Shown here in pieces: positions 25,878-35,486 of a stretch of 64,000 bases of DNA; within the stretch, counting starts at the first letter, position 1, and every line of letters starts with the position of its first letter. Location of the stretch: positions 1 to 64,000 of the forward strand of contig SCTZ01000179.1 of NCBI GenBank assembly GCA_004297765.1. The letters run 5' to 3'. The position numbers and the translations under genes are program-made. Under the pieces are notes generated by a model, which saw only the letters and a program-made list of their open reading frames with translations, was not told the origin of the DNA and ran no database searches. The stretch is from Chloroflexota bacterium. Its GTDB lineage: Bacteria; Chloroflexota; Dehalococcoidia; FW602-bin16.

Positions 25878-27911
25878 ATGGGGGATACCAGGCTCAAGAA
25901 GGCCTACGATCAACTCGAACAGGAAATCCTCGAGCGCAAGCGGGCGGAGGAGAAACTGCGAGCCGCCAAGGAAGAGCTCGAGACAAGGATAGCGGAGCGC
26001 ACCTTCGAATTGCGCTCTGCCAATGAACAGTTGCAGGTCGAGCTCGCCGAGCGCAAGCAAGCTGAGAAGGAGCGGGAGCAGTTCTTCAACTTCTTCCAGA
26101 TATCTCCGGACATCATGGTAATCGCCGAACCAGATGGCGCCTTTAGGAAAGTGAACCCTGCCGCTTTAGAGCTACTTGGCTATGCCGAAGCAGAACTTGT
26201 GTCAAGACCATTCATCGATTTTGTTCACCCTGATGACAAACAGCTAACACTTGATGAAATGGCACAGCAAAAGAGGGTAGGCTCTTCACTCAACTTCGAA
26301 AACCGCTATGTATGCAAAGACGGTACGTCGCGGTGGCTTTCGTGGCGTGCCAACTACTATGCAAATGAAGGAACCACGTACGCCACAGCCCGTGACATCA
26401 CCGACCGCAAGCGTGCGGAGGAGGAGTTGGCGAAGTACCGCGAGCATCTCGAAGAACTCGTCAAAGTGCGCACAGCCCAGTCGGAGCAGTCCAAACAGCA
26501 GGCCGAGGCTGCCAACCAGGCCAAGAGCCTCTTTCTTGCCAATATGAGCCATGAGCTGCGCACCCCCATGAACGCCATCCTCGGCTTTTCCGGCTTGATG
26601 CGGAGCGACCCTGACGCGACCCCAGGACAGCGCGATAACCTGGACATCATAAGCCGCAGCGGCGAGCATCTGCTGGACCTCATTGATAAGGTGCTTGAGA
26701 TGGCCAAGATCGAGGCCGGACGCATGGCGGCGGAGAGCGCGCCCTGCGATATGGGTGCGATCATCCGAGATGTCACCGAACTGATGGGAGAACGCGCCCG
26801 CGAAAAGGGACTGGAGCTGAGCCTCGACGAAGCCTCCACGTTTCCCCGCTTCGTCACCGCCGACGCGGCCAAGCTGCGGCAGATCCTCATCAACCTGGTG
26901 GGCAACGCCGTCAAGTTCACCCAGCAGGGCCATGTGACCCTGCGCTTGTCTTCCACGCCGACAGACGATCCTCATCTCCGCCGACTTGTCATCGAGGTTG
27001 AGGACACCGGCGTCGGCATCGCCTGGGAGGATCAGTCCCGCATCTTCGAGCCCTTTGTGCAAGTCGGCACGGCGGGCACACAAAAGGGCACCGGTCTCGG
27101 TCTGGCCATCAGCCGCCAGTACACCGAGCTCATGGACGGGGCCATCAGCGTGCATAGCTCCCCCGGAGCAGGCTCACTGTTCCGCGTGGACCTCCCCGTC
27201 CAGCTTGCCACCGAGTCGCAAGTGCTGAAGACGCAGGTAGATACGGGCACAGTACTTGCCCTTCAACCGGGGCAGCCCGCCTATCGCATCCTCATCGTCG
27301 AGGACCAACTGGATAACCAGTTACTATTGAGAAGACTGCTAGAGGGGGTCGGCTTCCGCGTGCAAGCCGCTAACAACGGAGCGGAAGGCATCGAGCTGTT
27401 CAGGACCTGGCATCCTCACTTCATCTGGATGGACCGCCGCATGCCCGTCATGGATGGGCTGGAGGCAACACGGCGCATCCGAGCGCTGGACGGCGGGCGG
27501 GACGTGAAGATCGTTTCTCTCACCGCTTCAGTCTTCTACGAACAGCGTGACGAGGTGCTGGCAGCGGGAACCGATGACCTCGTGCGCAAGCCTTACCACG
27601 CCGAGGAGATCTTCGACTGTCTGGCCGAGCACCTGGGTGTACGCTACCTCCGAGAAGAGCCCGTTACGCCTCTTGTTGAGGACCCGTCGATGACGCTTGG
27701 CCCGGCCGTCCTAGCACCGCTGCCGACCGACCTGCGCCGCGAGCTCCAGGACGCCCTTATCAGACTGGACACCAAGCGAATCAGCGGCGCTATTGACCTC
27801 ATCGCGAGCCAGGACACCGCGCTTGGCGCACTTCTGGCACGTTATGCGGCGAGGCTTGACTACACGGCGATCTTGCATGCACTTCAGAGCGACGAAGGAG
27901 CAGGACCGTGA
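25878..27911 (+). CDS. Hybrid sensor histidine kinase (coiled coil-PAS-HisKA-HATPase-REC)
   Basis: A 677-residue protein without membrane segments. A charged coiled coil (residues 1-70) leads to a PAS domain (about 70-175), a second coiled coil, the HisKA box SHELRTP with the phosphoacceptor His225, an HATPase domain with DTGVGI and GTGLGLAISR, and a receiver domain with Asp519 in MDRRMPVMDG. A roughly 60-residue helical tail follows; it lacks the His of an Hpt domain. The absence of membrane helices points to sensing in the cytoplasm. It overlaps the next kinase gene by GTGA, so they act in one pathway. Confidence 0.9.
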   Translation: MGDTRLKKAYDQLEQEILERKRAEEKLRAAKEELETRIAERTFELRSANEQLQVELAERKQAEKEREQFFNFFQISPDIMVIAEPDGAFRKVNPAALELLGYAEAELVSRPFIDFVHPDDKQLTLDEMAQQKRVGSSLNFENRYVCKDGTSRWLSWRANYYANEGTTYATARDITDRKRAEEELAKYREHLEELVKVRTAQSEQSKQQAEAANQAKSLFLANMSHELRTPMNAILGFSGLMRSDPDATPGQRDNLDIISRSGEHLLDLIDKVLEMAKIEAGRMAAESAPCDMGAIIRDVTELMGERAREKGLELSLDEASTFPRFVTADAAKLRQILINLVGNAVKFTQQGHVTLRLSSTPTDDPHLRRLVIEVEDTGVGIAWEDQSRIFEPFVQVGTAGTQKGTGLGLAISRQYTELMDGAISVHSSPGAGSLFRVDLPVQLATESQVLKTQVDTGTVLALQPGQPAYRILIVEDQLDNQLLLRRLLEGVGFRVQAANNGAEGIELFRTWHPHFIWMDRRMPVMDGLEATRRIRALDGGRDVKIVSLTASVFYEQRDEVLAAGTDDLVRKPYHAEEIFDCLAEHLGVRYLREEPVTPLVEDPSMTLGPAVLAPLPTDLRRELQDALIRLDTKRISGAIDLIASQDTALGALLARYAARLDYTAILHALQSDEGAGP

Positions 27912-29440
27912 CAAACCGCACCGGCATACTGGTGGTCGATGATACATCGGCCGCGCTGAAGCTGCTCACGGATATCCTGACCGCGGAGGGCTACCAGGTG
28001 CGTCCTGCCAACAGCGGGGAGCTCGCATTGGCTTCCGTCGCGGCCAAACCGCCCGAGCTCATTCTCCTGGATATCCGCATGCCCGGTCTCGACGGCTTTG
28101 AAGTATGCCGACGGCTCAAGTCCTGCGAAGAAAGCCGCGATATCCCGGTCATCTTCATCAGCGCGGTCGCCGCCCTCGAGGACCGCGTGGAGGGCTTTGC
28201 GCTCGGCGCCGTCGACTTCGTCTCCAAGCCGTTCCAGCGCGAAGAGCTTCTGGCCCGCGTGCGTACCCACCTGGAGCTAAGCCGCCTGCGCACCAGCCTC
28301 GAAGCACGCGTTCACGAGCGAACCATGGAACTGCGGAAAGCCTATGATGCCCTGAGGGAGAGCGAAGAGAAGCACCGTAGCCTGTATGAGACAATGGCAC
28401 AGGGTGTCGTGTACCAAGATGCTATGGGAAGAATCCTTTCGGTCAATCCGGCCGCGGAGAGGATACTAGGACTGACGCTGAATCAGATGCAAGGACGAGT
28501 CCCCGCTGACCACCTGTTCGCGGACATCATCCATGAAGATGGCTCCACTTTCCCGGCGGAGATGTACCCGTGCATGGTGGCACTGCGCACTGGAGCACCC
28601 GTGCTAAGTACTACCATGGGGATCTTCAACCCCGTATCCAAAGACCGCCGCTGGATACAGGTCGACGCGATTCCGTGCTGTCCACCAGGGGGAACCCAAC
28701 CGACTCAGGTCTACGTTATTTTCGCCGATATCACCGAGATCATCGAGCTGGACCAACTCAAGGATCAGTTCATCCTGGTGGCCGCCCACGAGCTGAAGAC
28801 ACCCGTGGCAATCATGAAAGGCTACGCCCAGGCGCTCCAACGCAGTGCGGAGAAGATCTCCGAGCCGCGCCGCACGATGCTTGACGCCATCAGCCGCGGT
28901 GCCGACAGGATCAATGCGATTGCACAGAACCTCCTGGATATCTCGCGCATTCACCGCGGTCAGATACAGTTGATGAGGGAGAAGGTCAACCTCACCGAGC
29001 TGGTCACGGATGTCACGAATCGGATAGCGCTGAGAACGGATAGACACACCATCCGCCTGGTGCGAGAGACACCCGTGATCGTGCAGGGGGACCGGGAGAG
29101 GCTGGAAATGGTGCTGACCCACCTGCTCGACAATGCCATACGGTATTCTCCCCAGGGAGGCGATATCGACATCGCATTGGTGGTGCGAGATCACGCGATT
29201 ATCGTGTCGATCGCCGATCACGGCGTCGGTATCCCACCGTCGAAGCAGCGGCACATCTTCGAGCGCTTCTACTGTGCCCACACGGGTACGCCCTACGACT
29301 TCGGAGGTATGGGGGTCGGTCTCTACATCTCCAAGGAGATCATTCAGCGGCATGGTGGGCGCATGTGGTTCGAGAGCAAGGAGGGAAAAGGCAGCACCTT
29401 CTCCTTCAGCCTCCCCCTGGAAGGTGAACAGAGCGCGTAG
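27908..29440 (+). CDS. Response-regulator/sensor kinase (REC-PAS-HisKA-HATPase)
   Basis: A 510-residue protein. An N-terminal receiver domain has the phosphoacceptor Asp55 in LLDIRMPGLDG and the conserved Lys in VSKPFQ. A coiled-coil linker, a PAS domain (about 155-275), a HisKA box AAHELKTPVA with His294 and an HATPase domain (DNAIRYSP, ADHGVGIP, GMGVGLYISKEI) follow. The GTG start is coupled to the preceding hybrid kinase. The order suggests that its receiver takes phosphate from the upstream kinase. There is no output DNA-binding domain; the final target is not in this cluster. Confidence 0.9.
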   Translation: MTNRTGILVVDDTSAALKLLTDILTAEGYQVRPANSGELALASVAAKPPELILLDIRMPGLDGFEVCRRLKSCEESRDIPVIFISAVAALEDRVEGFALGAVDFVSKPFQREELLARVRTHLELSRLRTSLEARVHERTMELRKAYDALRESEEKHRSLYETMAQGVVYQDAMGRILSVNPAAERILGLTLNQMQGRVPADHLFADIIHEDGSTFPAEMYPCMVALRTGAPVLSTTMGIFNPVSKDRRWIQVDAIPCCPPGGTQPTQVYVIFADITEIIELDQLKDQFILVAAHELKTPVAIMKGYAQALQRSAEKISEPRRTMLDAISRGADRINAIAQNLLDISRIHRGQIQLMREKVNLTELVTDVTNRIALRTDRHTIRLVRETPVIVQGDRERLEMVLTHLLDNAIRYSPQGGDIDIALVVRDHAIIVSIADHGVGIPPSKQRHIFERFYCAHTGTPYDFGGMGVGLYISKEIIQRHGGRMWFESKEGKGSTFSFSLPLEGEQSA

Positions 29441-29489
29441 TAGCGCGAAGACGCTGTTTGACCCACAGAAAGAAGCCAGGCAATAATTC

Positions 29490-30143
29490 TTACTTCTTCT
29501 GCAGCGCCTCTTCCGCGGCCATGCGCACGCCCCAGTCTTTGTCCTGCAGCGCCTGACGTAGCGCCTCGCGCGCGGAGTCGGCGTCGATGGTGGCCAGCGA
29601 CTCCGCCGCCTTGCGCCGGATGTGCTTCACACGCTCCCGCCTGAGCACCTCGGCCAGCACCGGAACGGCCCGCTCGCCGGCCACCGCACCGATGTGCCAT
29701 GCCGCCTGCTCTCGCACGCGCCAGTCGTCTGACTTCAGGGCCCCGACCAGTGCCTGGAAAGCCTCTTCGCCGCCAATGCGCCCCAGGGCTCGCGCCGCCG
29801 TCTCGGCCACCAGGGCCGACTCGTCCGCCAGCACCGCCGCGAGGGCCGTTGCGGCCCGCTGATCCCCCAGGTTCTCCAGGGCCTCGGCGGCCTTGTGCCG
29901 CACGAACCATTCCTTCTCCTGCAACAGCGGCAGGATGCTCAGGGTAGCCGTCTTGTCGCTGATGTTGCCGAGCGCCGTGGCCGCAGTGGCACGCACCCAG
30001 GCGTTCTCGTCTGTCAGCGCCTCCATCAGCGACTGAACGGCCCGTGGGTCCTCGTACTCGGCGAGAGCCTCAGCTGCCTCCTGGCGCTTGTCCCAGTGGG
30101 GATGTTTGAGTTGGTCGATGTAGGTTAAGACGTCATCGGTCAA
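29490..30143 (-). CDS. HEAT-repeat protein (PBS-lyase-type repeats)
   Basis: A 217-residue all-helical protein built from about six roughly 31-residue HEAT/PBS-lyase repeats, each with a pattern like DxxVRxxAAxALGxI (for example ENAWVRATAATALGNI, SALVAETAARALGRIG). Such solenoids act as protein-binding scaffolds. There is no catalytic motif. A TTG start with GAGGAG 7 bases upstream is used. It is convergent with the kinase genes and shares no clear operon. Confidence 0.85.
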   Translation of the reverse strand: MTDDVLTYIDQLKHPHWDKRQEAAEALAEYEDPRAVQSLMEALTDENAWVRATAATALGNISDKTATLSILPLLQEKEWFVRHKAAEALENLGDQRAATALAAVLADESALVAETAARALGRIGGEEAFQALVGALKSDDWRVREQAAWHIGAVAGERAVPVLAEVLRRERVKHIRRKAAESLATIDADSAREALRQALQDKDWGVRMAAEEALQKK

Positions 30144-30336
30144 TGCACTACTCCTCGTTACTCCAAATTCTAGCTTGTGGCTACAAACCTGTCCACCACA
30201 GCGGTAGCACCCTCGCCATCTAACCCTTGACGCGTATCCGGAGCGGTGTTAGAGTTCAAAATGATCAGCACTAGCAAAGGGAGCAGACGCTCTGCCGGCT
30301 TGGGCGGGCAGAGTACGGACGGAGGAGGAAGTCGAA

Positions 30337-30558
30337 GTGTTGTGTAAAGAGTGTCTGTCGTGGTCGTTCGGCTACTGTTACATCCAGGAGGTGGAGACAA
30401 ACGGCGAGCATCCTACCTGCTGGGTTTCCGACTGGGTGATGAAAAGCACCGACGATCTGCTGCGGCGCTTCCCCTGCTACACGCCGCACCGCCTGCGCCC
30501 TCTCGGCATGCTCCATCCCACGCCTCCCGATAAACTGGGGGATTCGGCGTTTCTGTAG
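30337..30558 (+). CDS. Small cysteine-containing protein of unknown function
   Basis: A 73-residue frame starting at a GTG with GGAGGAGG 8 bases upstream, a strong ribosome site. It has a CKEC pair, a further Cys in FGYCY, one in HPTCW and one in FPCY, so metal or Fe-S binding is possible. The C-terminal third is Pro-rich. I do not recognise it. The good ribosome site and orientation support a real gene. Confidence 0.5.
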   Translation: MLCKECLSWSFGYCYIQEVETNGEHPTCWVSDWVMKSTDDLLRRFPCYTPHRLRPLGMLHPTPPDKLGDSAFL

Positions 30559-30654
30559 GGAAGTGACGTTGTAGTTACTAGGCCAACCCTAGATTGTATC
30601 GCAAGGCAGCATCAACCTCCGCCATCGATGGGACGCACGCTGTCACTTTCTCAG

Positions 30655-30720
30655 AAATCTATGACTAAAGTCAGTCCGAATCTATGACTAAAGTCAGTCC
30701 GAATCTATGACCTATTTCAC
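30655..30720. promoter_or_regulatory. 23-bp phased direct repeat with TGACTAAAGTCA dyad
   Basis: The dyad TGACTAAAGTCA occurs at 30662-30673 and 30685-30696, with a third partial copy (TGACC) starting at 30708. The spacing is exactly 23 bases, about two helical turns, and the flanking AATCTA and GTCCG are also repeated. It lies 240-300 bases upstream of the cytochrome c gene that starts the nar cluster. This arrangement suggests cooperative binding of a dimeric regulator. Confidence 0.6.
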
Positions 30721-30958
30721 ATGTTTCCGGCCGCGCACTGCGCTATGCTAGCCCCCTGTGTAGCAAACTCGACCAGACGAACGCCGACCGCGCCTGACGT
30801 CCATCTGCCAGCCGGCACAAAGCCACCGTCAACAGCATGCTACTATTGATGAATGATGAACGAGTAATATAATAAACGAGAGGATACGCCGCATGGCGAT
30901 CTGGCGGCTCCCCATCCGTGTCTCGCAAGCAACCCAGATCAGCACAAGGAGAGCTAGA

Positions 30959-31861
30959 GTGGGTGTACCTTCGCAACCGATCGTAGATCGGCTTCCCCGG
31001 ACTTCCCGCGCCGGCAAGCTTGTTCTTATAGTATCGTTGGTCGCTGGAATACTCTCACTGTTCCCGCTGCTCGCGCAGGCGCAGTCTCCTGCGCAGGGAC
31101 AGGCCGTGTTCGACCAGAAGTGCAAGTCGTGCCACACCATTGGTGGCGGACGCATGGCTGGGCCTGATCTCAAAGGCATAACCGCCCAGCGCGACAGGAA
31201 TTGGCTGATCGAGTTCAGCGTCTCGCCCGACCAGGTGATCGCGCGCGGAGACCCGACCGCGACCGACCTGGTCAAGCAATACAATGGAATGAAGATGCCC
31301 AACATGGGTCTCACACGACAGGACGCTGAGGCCGTGCTGGACTACATCGCCCAGCAATCCGGCGGAGCTCAGCCCGGCGCAGCCCAGCCTCCTGCCGGCG
31401 CCCCTTCCGGCATGCCGCAGCCCGCAGCCGCCGGCGATCCGTCCGTAGGTCGAGACCTCTACACCGGCGCCGTCTCGCTCTCCAACGGCGGCCCGGCCTG
31501 CATGGCCTGCCACAACGTGAACGGAGTCGGCGCCCTGGGCGGCGGCAACCTGGGCAAGGACCTGACGGCCAGCTATACGACCTTCGGCGAGCAAGGACTG
31601 GCCTCCATCCTCCAGACCGCGCCCTTCCCGGTGATGAAAGAAGTCTACGCCGACCACGGCTTGACGGACAAAGAGGTGGCGGATCTGCTGGCATTCTTCA
31701 GTGACACGGCTGGCGCGGCGCAACCGCAGCCGGCCAACCCCACCGTCTTTGTGGCGCTCGGCGTGGCTGGCTTCCTGGTGCTGCTAGTGTTCATCAACAT
31801 CATCTGGGCTCGCCGCCCTCAAGGCGTCCGTCGGGCTCTGGTCAGAGGAGGATCGCGGTGA
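30959..31861 (+). CDS. Membrane-anchored di-heme cytochrome c (NarC-like)
   Basis: A 300-residue exported cytochrome. A signal segment ([16 protein letters not shown]...AQA) precedes two c-heme sites, CKSCH (55-59) and CMACH (from residue 181), joined by an Ala/Pro/Gly linker. A membrane helix lies near the C-terminus (about 262-284). The GTG at 30959 has AAGGAGA about 6 bases upstream; a longer frame from 30893 lacks this. In Thermus a di-heme cytochrome precedes narGHJI and links the enzyme to the electron-transfer chain; the position here is the same. It overlaps narG by GTGA. Confidence 0.88.
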   Translation: MGVPSQPIVDRLPRTSRAGKLVLIVSLVAGILSLFPLLAQAQSPAQGQAVFDQKCKSCHTIGGGRMAGPDLKGITAQRDRNWLIEFSVSPDQVIARGDPTATDLVKQYNGMKMPNMGLTRQDAEAVLDYIAQQSGGAQPGAAQPPAGAPSGMPQPAAAGDPSVGRDLYTGAVSLSNGGPACMACHNVNGVGALGGGNLGKDLTASYTTFGEQGLASILQTAPFPVMKEVYADHGLTDKEVADLLAFFSDTAGAAQPQPANPTVFVALGVAGFLVLLVFINIIWARRPQGVRRALVRGGSR

Positions 31862-34800
31862 GCTGGATCAAGGACATTGTTAGTCCGCAGCAGCGGCAAT
31901 GGGAGGAGTTCTACCGCAACCGCTGGCAATGCGACAAGGTCGTCCGCAGCACCCATGGCGTAAACTGCACGGGCGGTTGCTCCTGGATGATCCACGTCAA
32001 GAACGGAATCGTGACCTGGGAGATGCAGGCTCTGGATTACCCGGACTTCGACAAGTCCCTCCCGCCCTATGAGCCGCGCGGATGCCAGCGCGGCATCTCG
32101 TTCTCCTGGTACATCTACAGCCCCATGCGAGTGAAATACCCCTATGTCCGCGGCGCGCTAATGGATCTCTGGACGGCCGCTCGGCAGCGACACGCTGACC
32201 CGGTCGAGGCCTGGACCTCGGTGGTAGAGGACCCGCAGGCCCGCGCCCAATATCAGACCGCGCGCGGCAAGGGAGGATTGCGCCGGGCCTCCTGGGACGA
32301 GATGCTGGAGCTGATCGCGGCGGCCAATATCTACACCGCCAAGAAGTACGGACCCGACCGCGTCTACGGCTTCTCCCCGATCCCGGCCATGTCGCAGCTC
32401 AGCTACGCGGGGGGCTCGCGCCTCCTACAGCTTTTCGGCGGGGTGAACCTTAGCTTCTACGACTGGTACTGTGACCTGCCGCCGGCCTCGCCGGAGATCT
32501 GGGGCGAGCAGACGGACGTCGCGGAGAGCGCCGACTGGTACAACGCCAAGTACATCGTCTCGATGGGCTCCAACATGAGCATGACCCGCACGCCGGACGT
32601 GCACTTCGTGGCAGAGGGCCGGCACGAGGGCGCCAAGCTCACGGTGCTCTCACCGGACTTTAGCCAGGTCGCCAAGTACGCCGACTGGTGGATCCCCCTT
32701 CACGCCGGTCAGGACGGCGCCTTCTGGATGGCGGCCAACCACGTCATCCTCAAGGAGTTCTATGTCGATCGGCAGACACCCTACTTCGTGGAGTACCTCA
32801 AGCGGTTCACCGACTCACCATACCTGGTGGCTCTGACGAAGGGTAAGGACGGCTATGAGGCAGGTCGCTTCGTGCGCGCGAAGGCGCTGGCACGCTACCG
32901 CGACGTCGAGCACGGGGACTGGAAGTTCCTGGTTTATGATGCCCGCTCGGGCCAGCCCCGCATGCCCGGCGGCGCCGTCGGCCACCGTTGGGCCCAGCGC
33001 GAGACCGGCAAGTGGAACCTTCTGATGAAGGATGGACTGGATGGCGCGGAGCTGGATCCCATCCTCACTTTCATTGACGACGCCGACGAGGTCGGACAGG
33101 TGGCGTTCACCAGCTTCGAGAATCAGACAGTTTCCCGGCGCGGCGTGCCGATCAAGTATCTGGAGACAGATGAAGGCAAACTCCCGGTGGTCACCGTCTT
33201 CGACCTGCTCATGGCTCAGTTCGGCGTGGGACGAGGGCTGCCCGGCGATTATCCCAGCAGCTACGACGACGAGAAGGCCTATACTCCCGCCTGGCAGGAG
33301 AAGCATACTGGAATCGACCGCCAGACGGTTATTAAATTCGCGCGCGAGTTTGCTGGCACGGCCGAGAAGACCGAGGGCAAATGCTCGATCATCATCGGTG
33401 CGGGTGTCAACCACTGGTACCACAACAACCTGATCTATCGCTCCGCCATTACCGCGCTGATGTTCACGGGCTGTGTCGGACGCAACGGCGGAGGATTGGC
33501 CCATTATGTGGGACAGGAGAAGCTGGCCACCATAGCCCCCTGGCAAGCTATCGCCATGGCAAGGGACTGGATGCCAGCCCCTCGGCTGCAGAACGCGCCA
33601 TCCTGGCACTACGTGCACACCGATCAGTGGCGGTACGAGCGCGGCTTCGGCGAGTACGATCCGACTCCCGGACAGAGCGATTTGACAACTGGCCACACCA
33701 TAGACCTGCAGGTCCGCGCCGTGCGCATGGGCTGGCTCCCGTTCTACCCTCAGTTCAACGAGAACCCCTTCGCGCTGGTCGAGAAGGCCAAGCAAGCGGG
33801 GGCACGGACGGATCAGGAGATCATCGACTGGGTCAGAAACCAGATCAAAGAGGGCCAACTGCGCTTCGCCGTGCAGGATCCGGACGCGCCGGAGAACTGG
33901 CCACGGGTGTGGATGATCTGGCGAGGCAACGCGCTCATGTCCAGCGCCAAGGGCCACGAATACTTCCTCAAGCACTACCTGGGAACACACACCAATGCCA
34001 CAGCACCCGAGGTGGCCAGGGACTCAGTGAGTGAAGTAGAGTGGCGAGACTCGGCCCCCACGGGGAAGATGGATCTGGTGGTGGACGTCAACTTCCGCAT
34101 GGACACCTCGGCCCTTTACTCGGATATCATCCTGCCTACAGCCACGTGGTACGAGAAAAACGACCTCAACTCCACGGACATGCACACTTATATTCATCCT
34201 CTGAGCGAGGCCGTGGCCCCATGCTGGGAATCCAGGAGCGACTGGGACATATTTAAGGCCTTAGCCAAGAAGATCAGCGAGCTGGCGCAGGTACACTTGC
34301 CAGAGCCGATCAAGGAGATCGTGGCCACACCCCTGGGCCACGACTCAGTAGACGAGCTGGCGCAGCCGGAGATCAAGGACTGGGCCAAAGGTGAGTGCGA
34401 GCCGATTCCCGGCAAAACTATGCCGCATCTCCAGGTGGTAGAGCGAGACTATGTCAACCTCTACAATCGCTTCGTCTCCTTCGGTCCAGCGGCCAGACGC
34501 AACGGGATCGGGGCCCACGGCGTGCGCTGGGGCATCGAGGAGTTCTACGATGACCTCGTGCGCAACAACCCAACTCAACGTTGGAATGGCGAGACATACC
34601 CCTCCCTGTCCGATGCTGTCGAGGCAGCCAACGTCATCCTGTACCTGGCGCCCGAGACCAACGGCGCCGTAGCGCACAAGGCCTTCACGGAGCACGAGAA
34701 GCGGGTGGGAGTTCCTTTGGCCGATATGGCCGAGGGAAACCGGGGCATCAACGCCAGCTTCCAGGACCTTCAAGCGCAACCCAGGCGTCTGCTCACCAGC

Positions 34801-35475
34801 CCATGCTGGTCGGGCATCATCAACGACGGACGCACTTACGCCCCGTTCTTGATGCAGACAGAACGGCTGGTGCCCTGGCGCACGCTGACCGGACGGCAGC
34901 AGTTCTATCAAGATCACCAGGTCTACCTCGCCTTTGGCGAGCACCTACCCACCTACAAGCTCACGCCCGGCGTGCAGGTCTTCGGGGACTTCGTTCAGAC
35001 CAAGCCCGAGGAAAACAGCATCATGCTCAACTACTGGACGCCGCATAGCAAGTGGCACATCCACTCCACCTACTACGACAACGAGCGCATGCTGACCCTT
35101 TCCCGCGGCATCGAGCCATTCTGGATCAACGACCAGGATGCTGAACGGATCGGCGTGGCCGACAACGACTGGGTAGAGGTCTACAACGACCATGGCGTGG
35201 TGGTCACGCGGGCCGTGGTTAGCGCACGCTTGCCACGCGGAGTGTGTATCTTCTACCACTCGCCAGAGCGGACTATCTCCGTACCCCGGTCTCCCCTGCG
35301 CGGGAATCGCCGGGCCGGTGGACATAACAGCCTGACTCGCATCCGCCTCAAGCCCCTTTTCATGGCGGGCGGCTACGCGCAGTTCACGTACCACTTCAAC
35401 TACTGGGGGCCGACCGGGGTCAACCGCGATACCCACGTCCTGGTGCGCAAGCTCCCGGGCAAGCCAGTCTGGTAG
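31858..35475 (+). CDS. narG: Membrane nitrate reductase / nitrite oxidoreductase alpha subunit
   Basis: A 1205-residue molybdenum-bis-MGD enzyme, very close to E. coli NarG throughout. The FS0 4Fe-4S ligands are His33, Cys37, Cys41 and Cys76 (HGVNCTGGC and RGCQRG). The Mo-binding Asp lies in [14 protein letters not shown] (about residues 202-206). There is no Tat twin-Arg signal at the N-terminus, so the enzyme faces the cytoplasm. It reduces nitrate with quinol, or runs in reverse in nitrite oxidisers; sequence alone does not decide the direction. The GTG start overlaps the cytochrome gene. Confidence 0.93.
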   Translation: MSWIKDIVSPQQRQWEEFYRNRWQCDKVVRSTHGVNCTGGCSWMIHVKNGIVTWEMQALDYPDFDKSLPPYEPRGCQRGISFSWYIYSPMRVKYPYVRGALMDLWTAARQRHADPVEAWTSVVEDPQARAQYQTARGKGGLRRASWDEMLELIAAANIYTAKKYGPDRVYGFSPIPAMSQLSYAGGSRLLQLFGGVNLSFYDWYCDLPPASPEIWGEQTDVAESADWYNAKYIVSMGSNMSMTRTPDVHFVAEGRHEGAKLTVLSPDFSQVAKYADWWIPLHAGQDGAFWMAANHVILKEFYVDRQTPYFVEYLKRFTDSPYLVALTKGKDGYEAGRFVRAKALARYRDVEHGDWKFLVYDARSGQPRMPGGAVGHRWAQRETGKWNLLMKDGLDGAELDPILTFIDDADEVGQVAFTSFENQTVSRRGVPIKYLETDEGKLPVVTVFDLLMAQFGVGRGLPGDYPSSYDDEKAYTPAWQEKHTGIDRQTVIKFAREFAGTAEKTEGKCSIIIGAGVNHWYHNNLIYRSAITALMFTGCVGRNGGGLAHYVGQEKLATIAPWQAIAMARDWMPAPRLQNAPSWHYVHTDQWRYERGFGEYDPTPGQSDLTTGHTIDLQVRAVRMGWLPFYPQFNENPFALVEKAKQAGARTDQEIIDWVRNQIKEGQLRFAVQDPDAPENWPRVWMIWRGNALMSSAKGHEYFLKHYLGTHTNATAPEVARDSVSEVEWRDSAPTGKMDLVVDVNFRMDTSALYSDIILPTATWYEKNDLNSTDMHTYIHPLSEAVAPCWESRSDWDIFKALAKKISELAQVHLPEPIKEIVATPLGHDSVDELAQPEIKDWAKGECEPIPGKTMPHLQVVERDYVNLYNRFVSFGPAARRNGIGAHGVRWGIEEFYDDLVRNNPTQRWNGETYPSLSDAVEAANVILYLAPETNGAVAHKAFTEHEKRVGVPLADMAEGNRGINASFQDLQAQPRRLLTSPCWSGIINDGRTYAPFLMQTERLVPWRTLTGRQQFYQDHQVYLAFGEHLPTYKLTPGVQVFGDFVQTKPEENSIMLNYWTPHSKWHIHSTYYDNERMLTLSRGIEPFWINDQDAERIGVADNDWVEVYNDHGVVVTRAVVSARLPRGVCIFYHSPERTISVPRSPLRGNRRAGGHNSLTRIRLKPLFMAGGYAQFTYHFNYWGPTGVNRDTHVLVRKLPGKPVW

Positions 35476-35486
35476 GGGAGAAGAGG

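Noticed and set aside
26286-27155. A 289-residue minus-strand frame inside the hybrid kinase
   Set aside because: Antisense of the HisKA/HATPase region, without motif or ribosome site.
32815-33990. A 391-residue minus-strand frame inside narG
   Set aside because: NarG is certain here; the frame only reflects high GC content at third positions.
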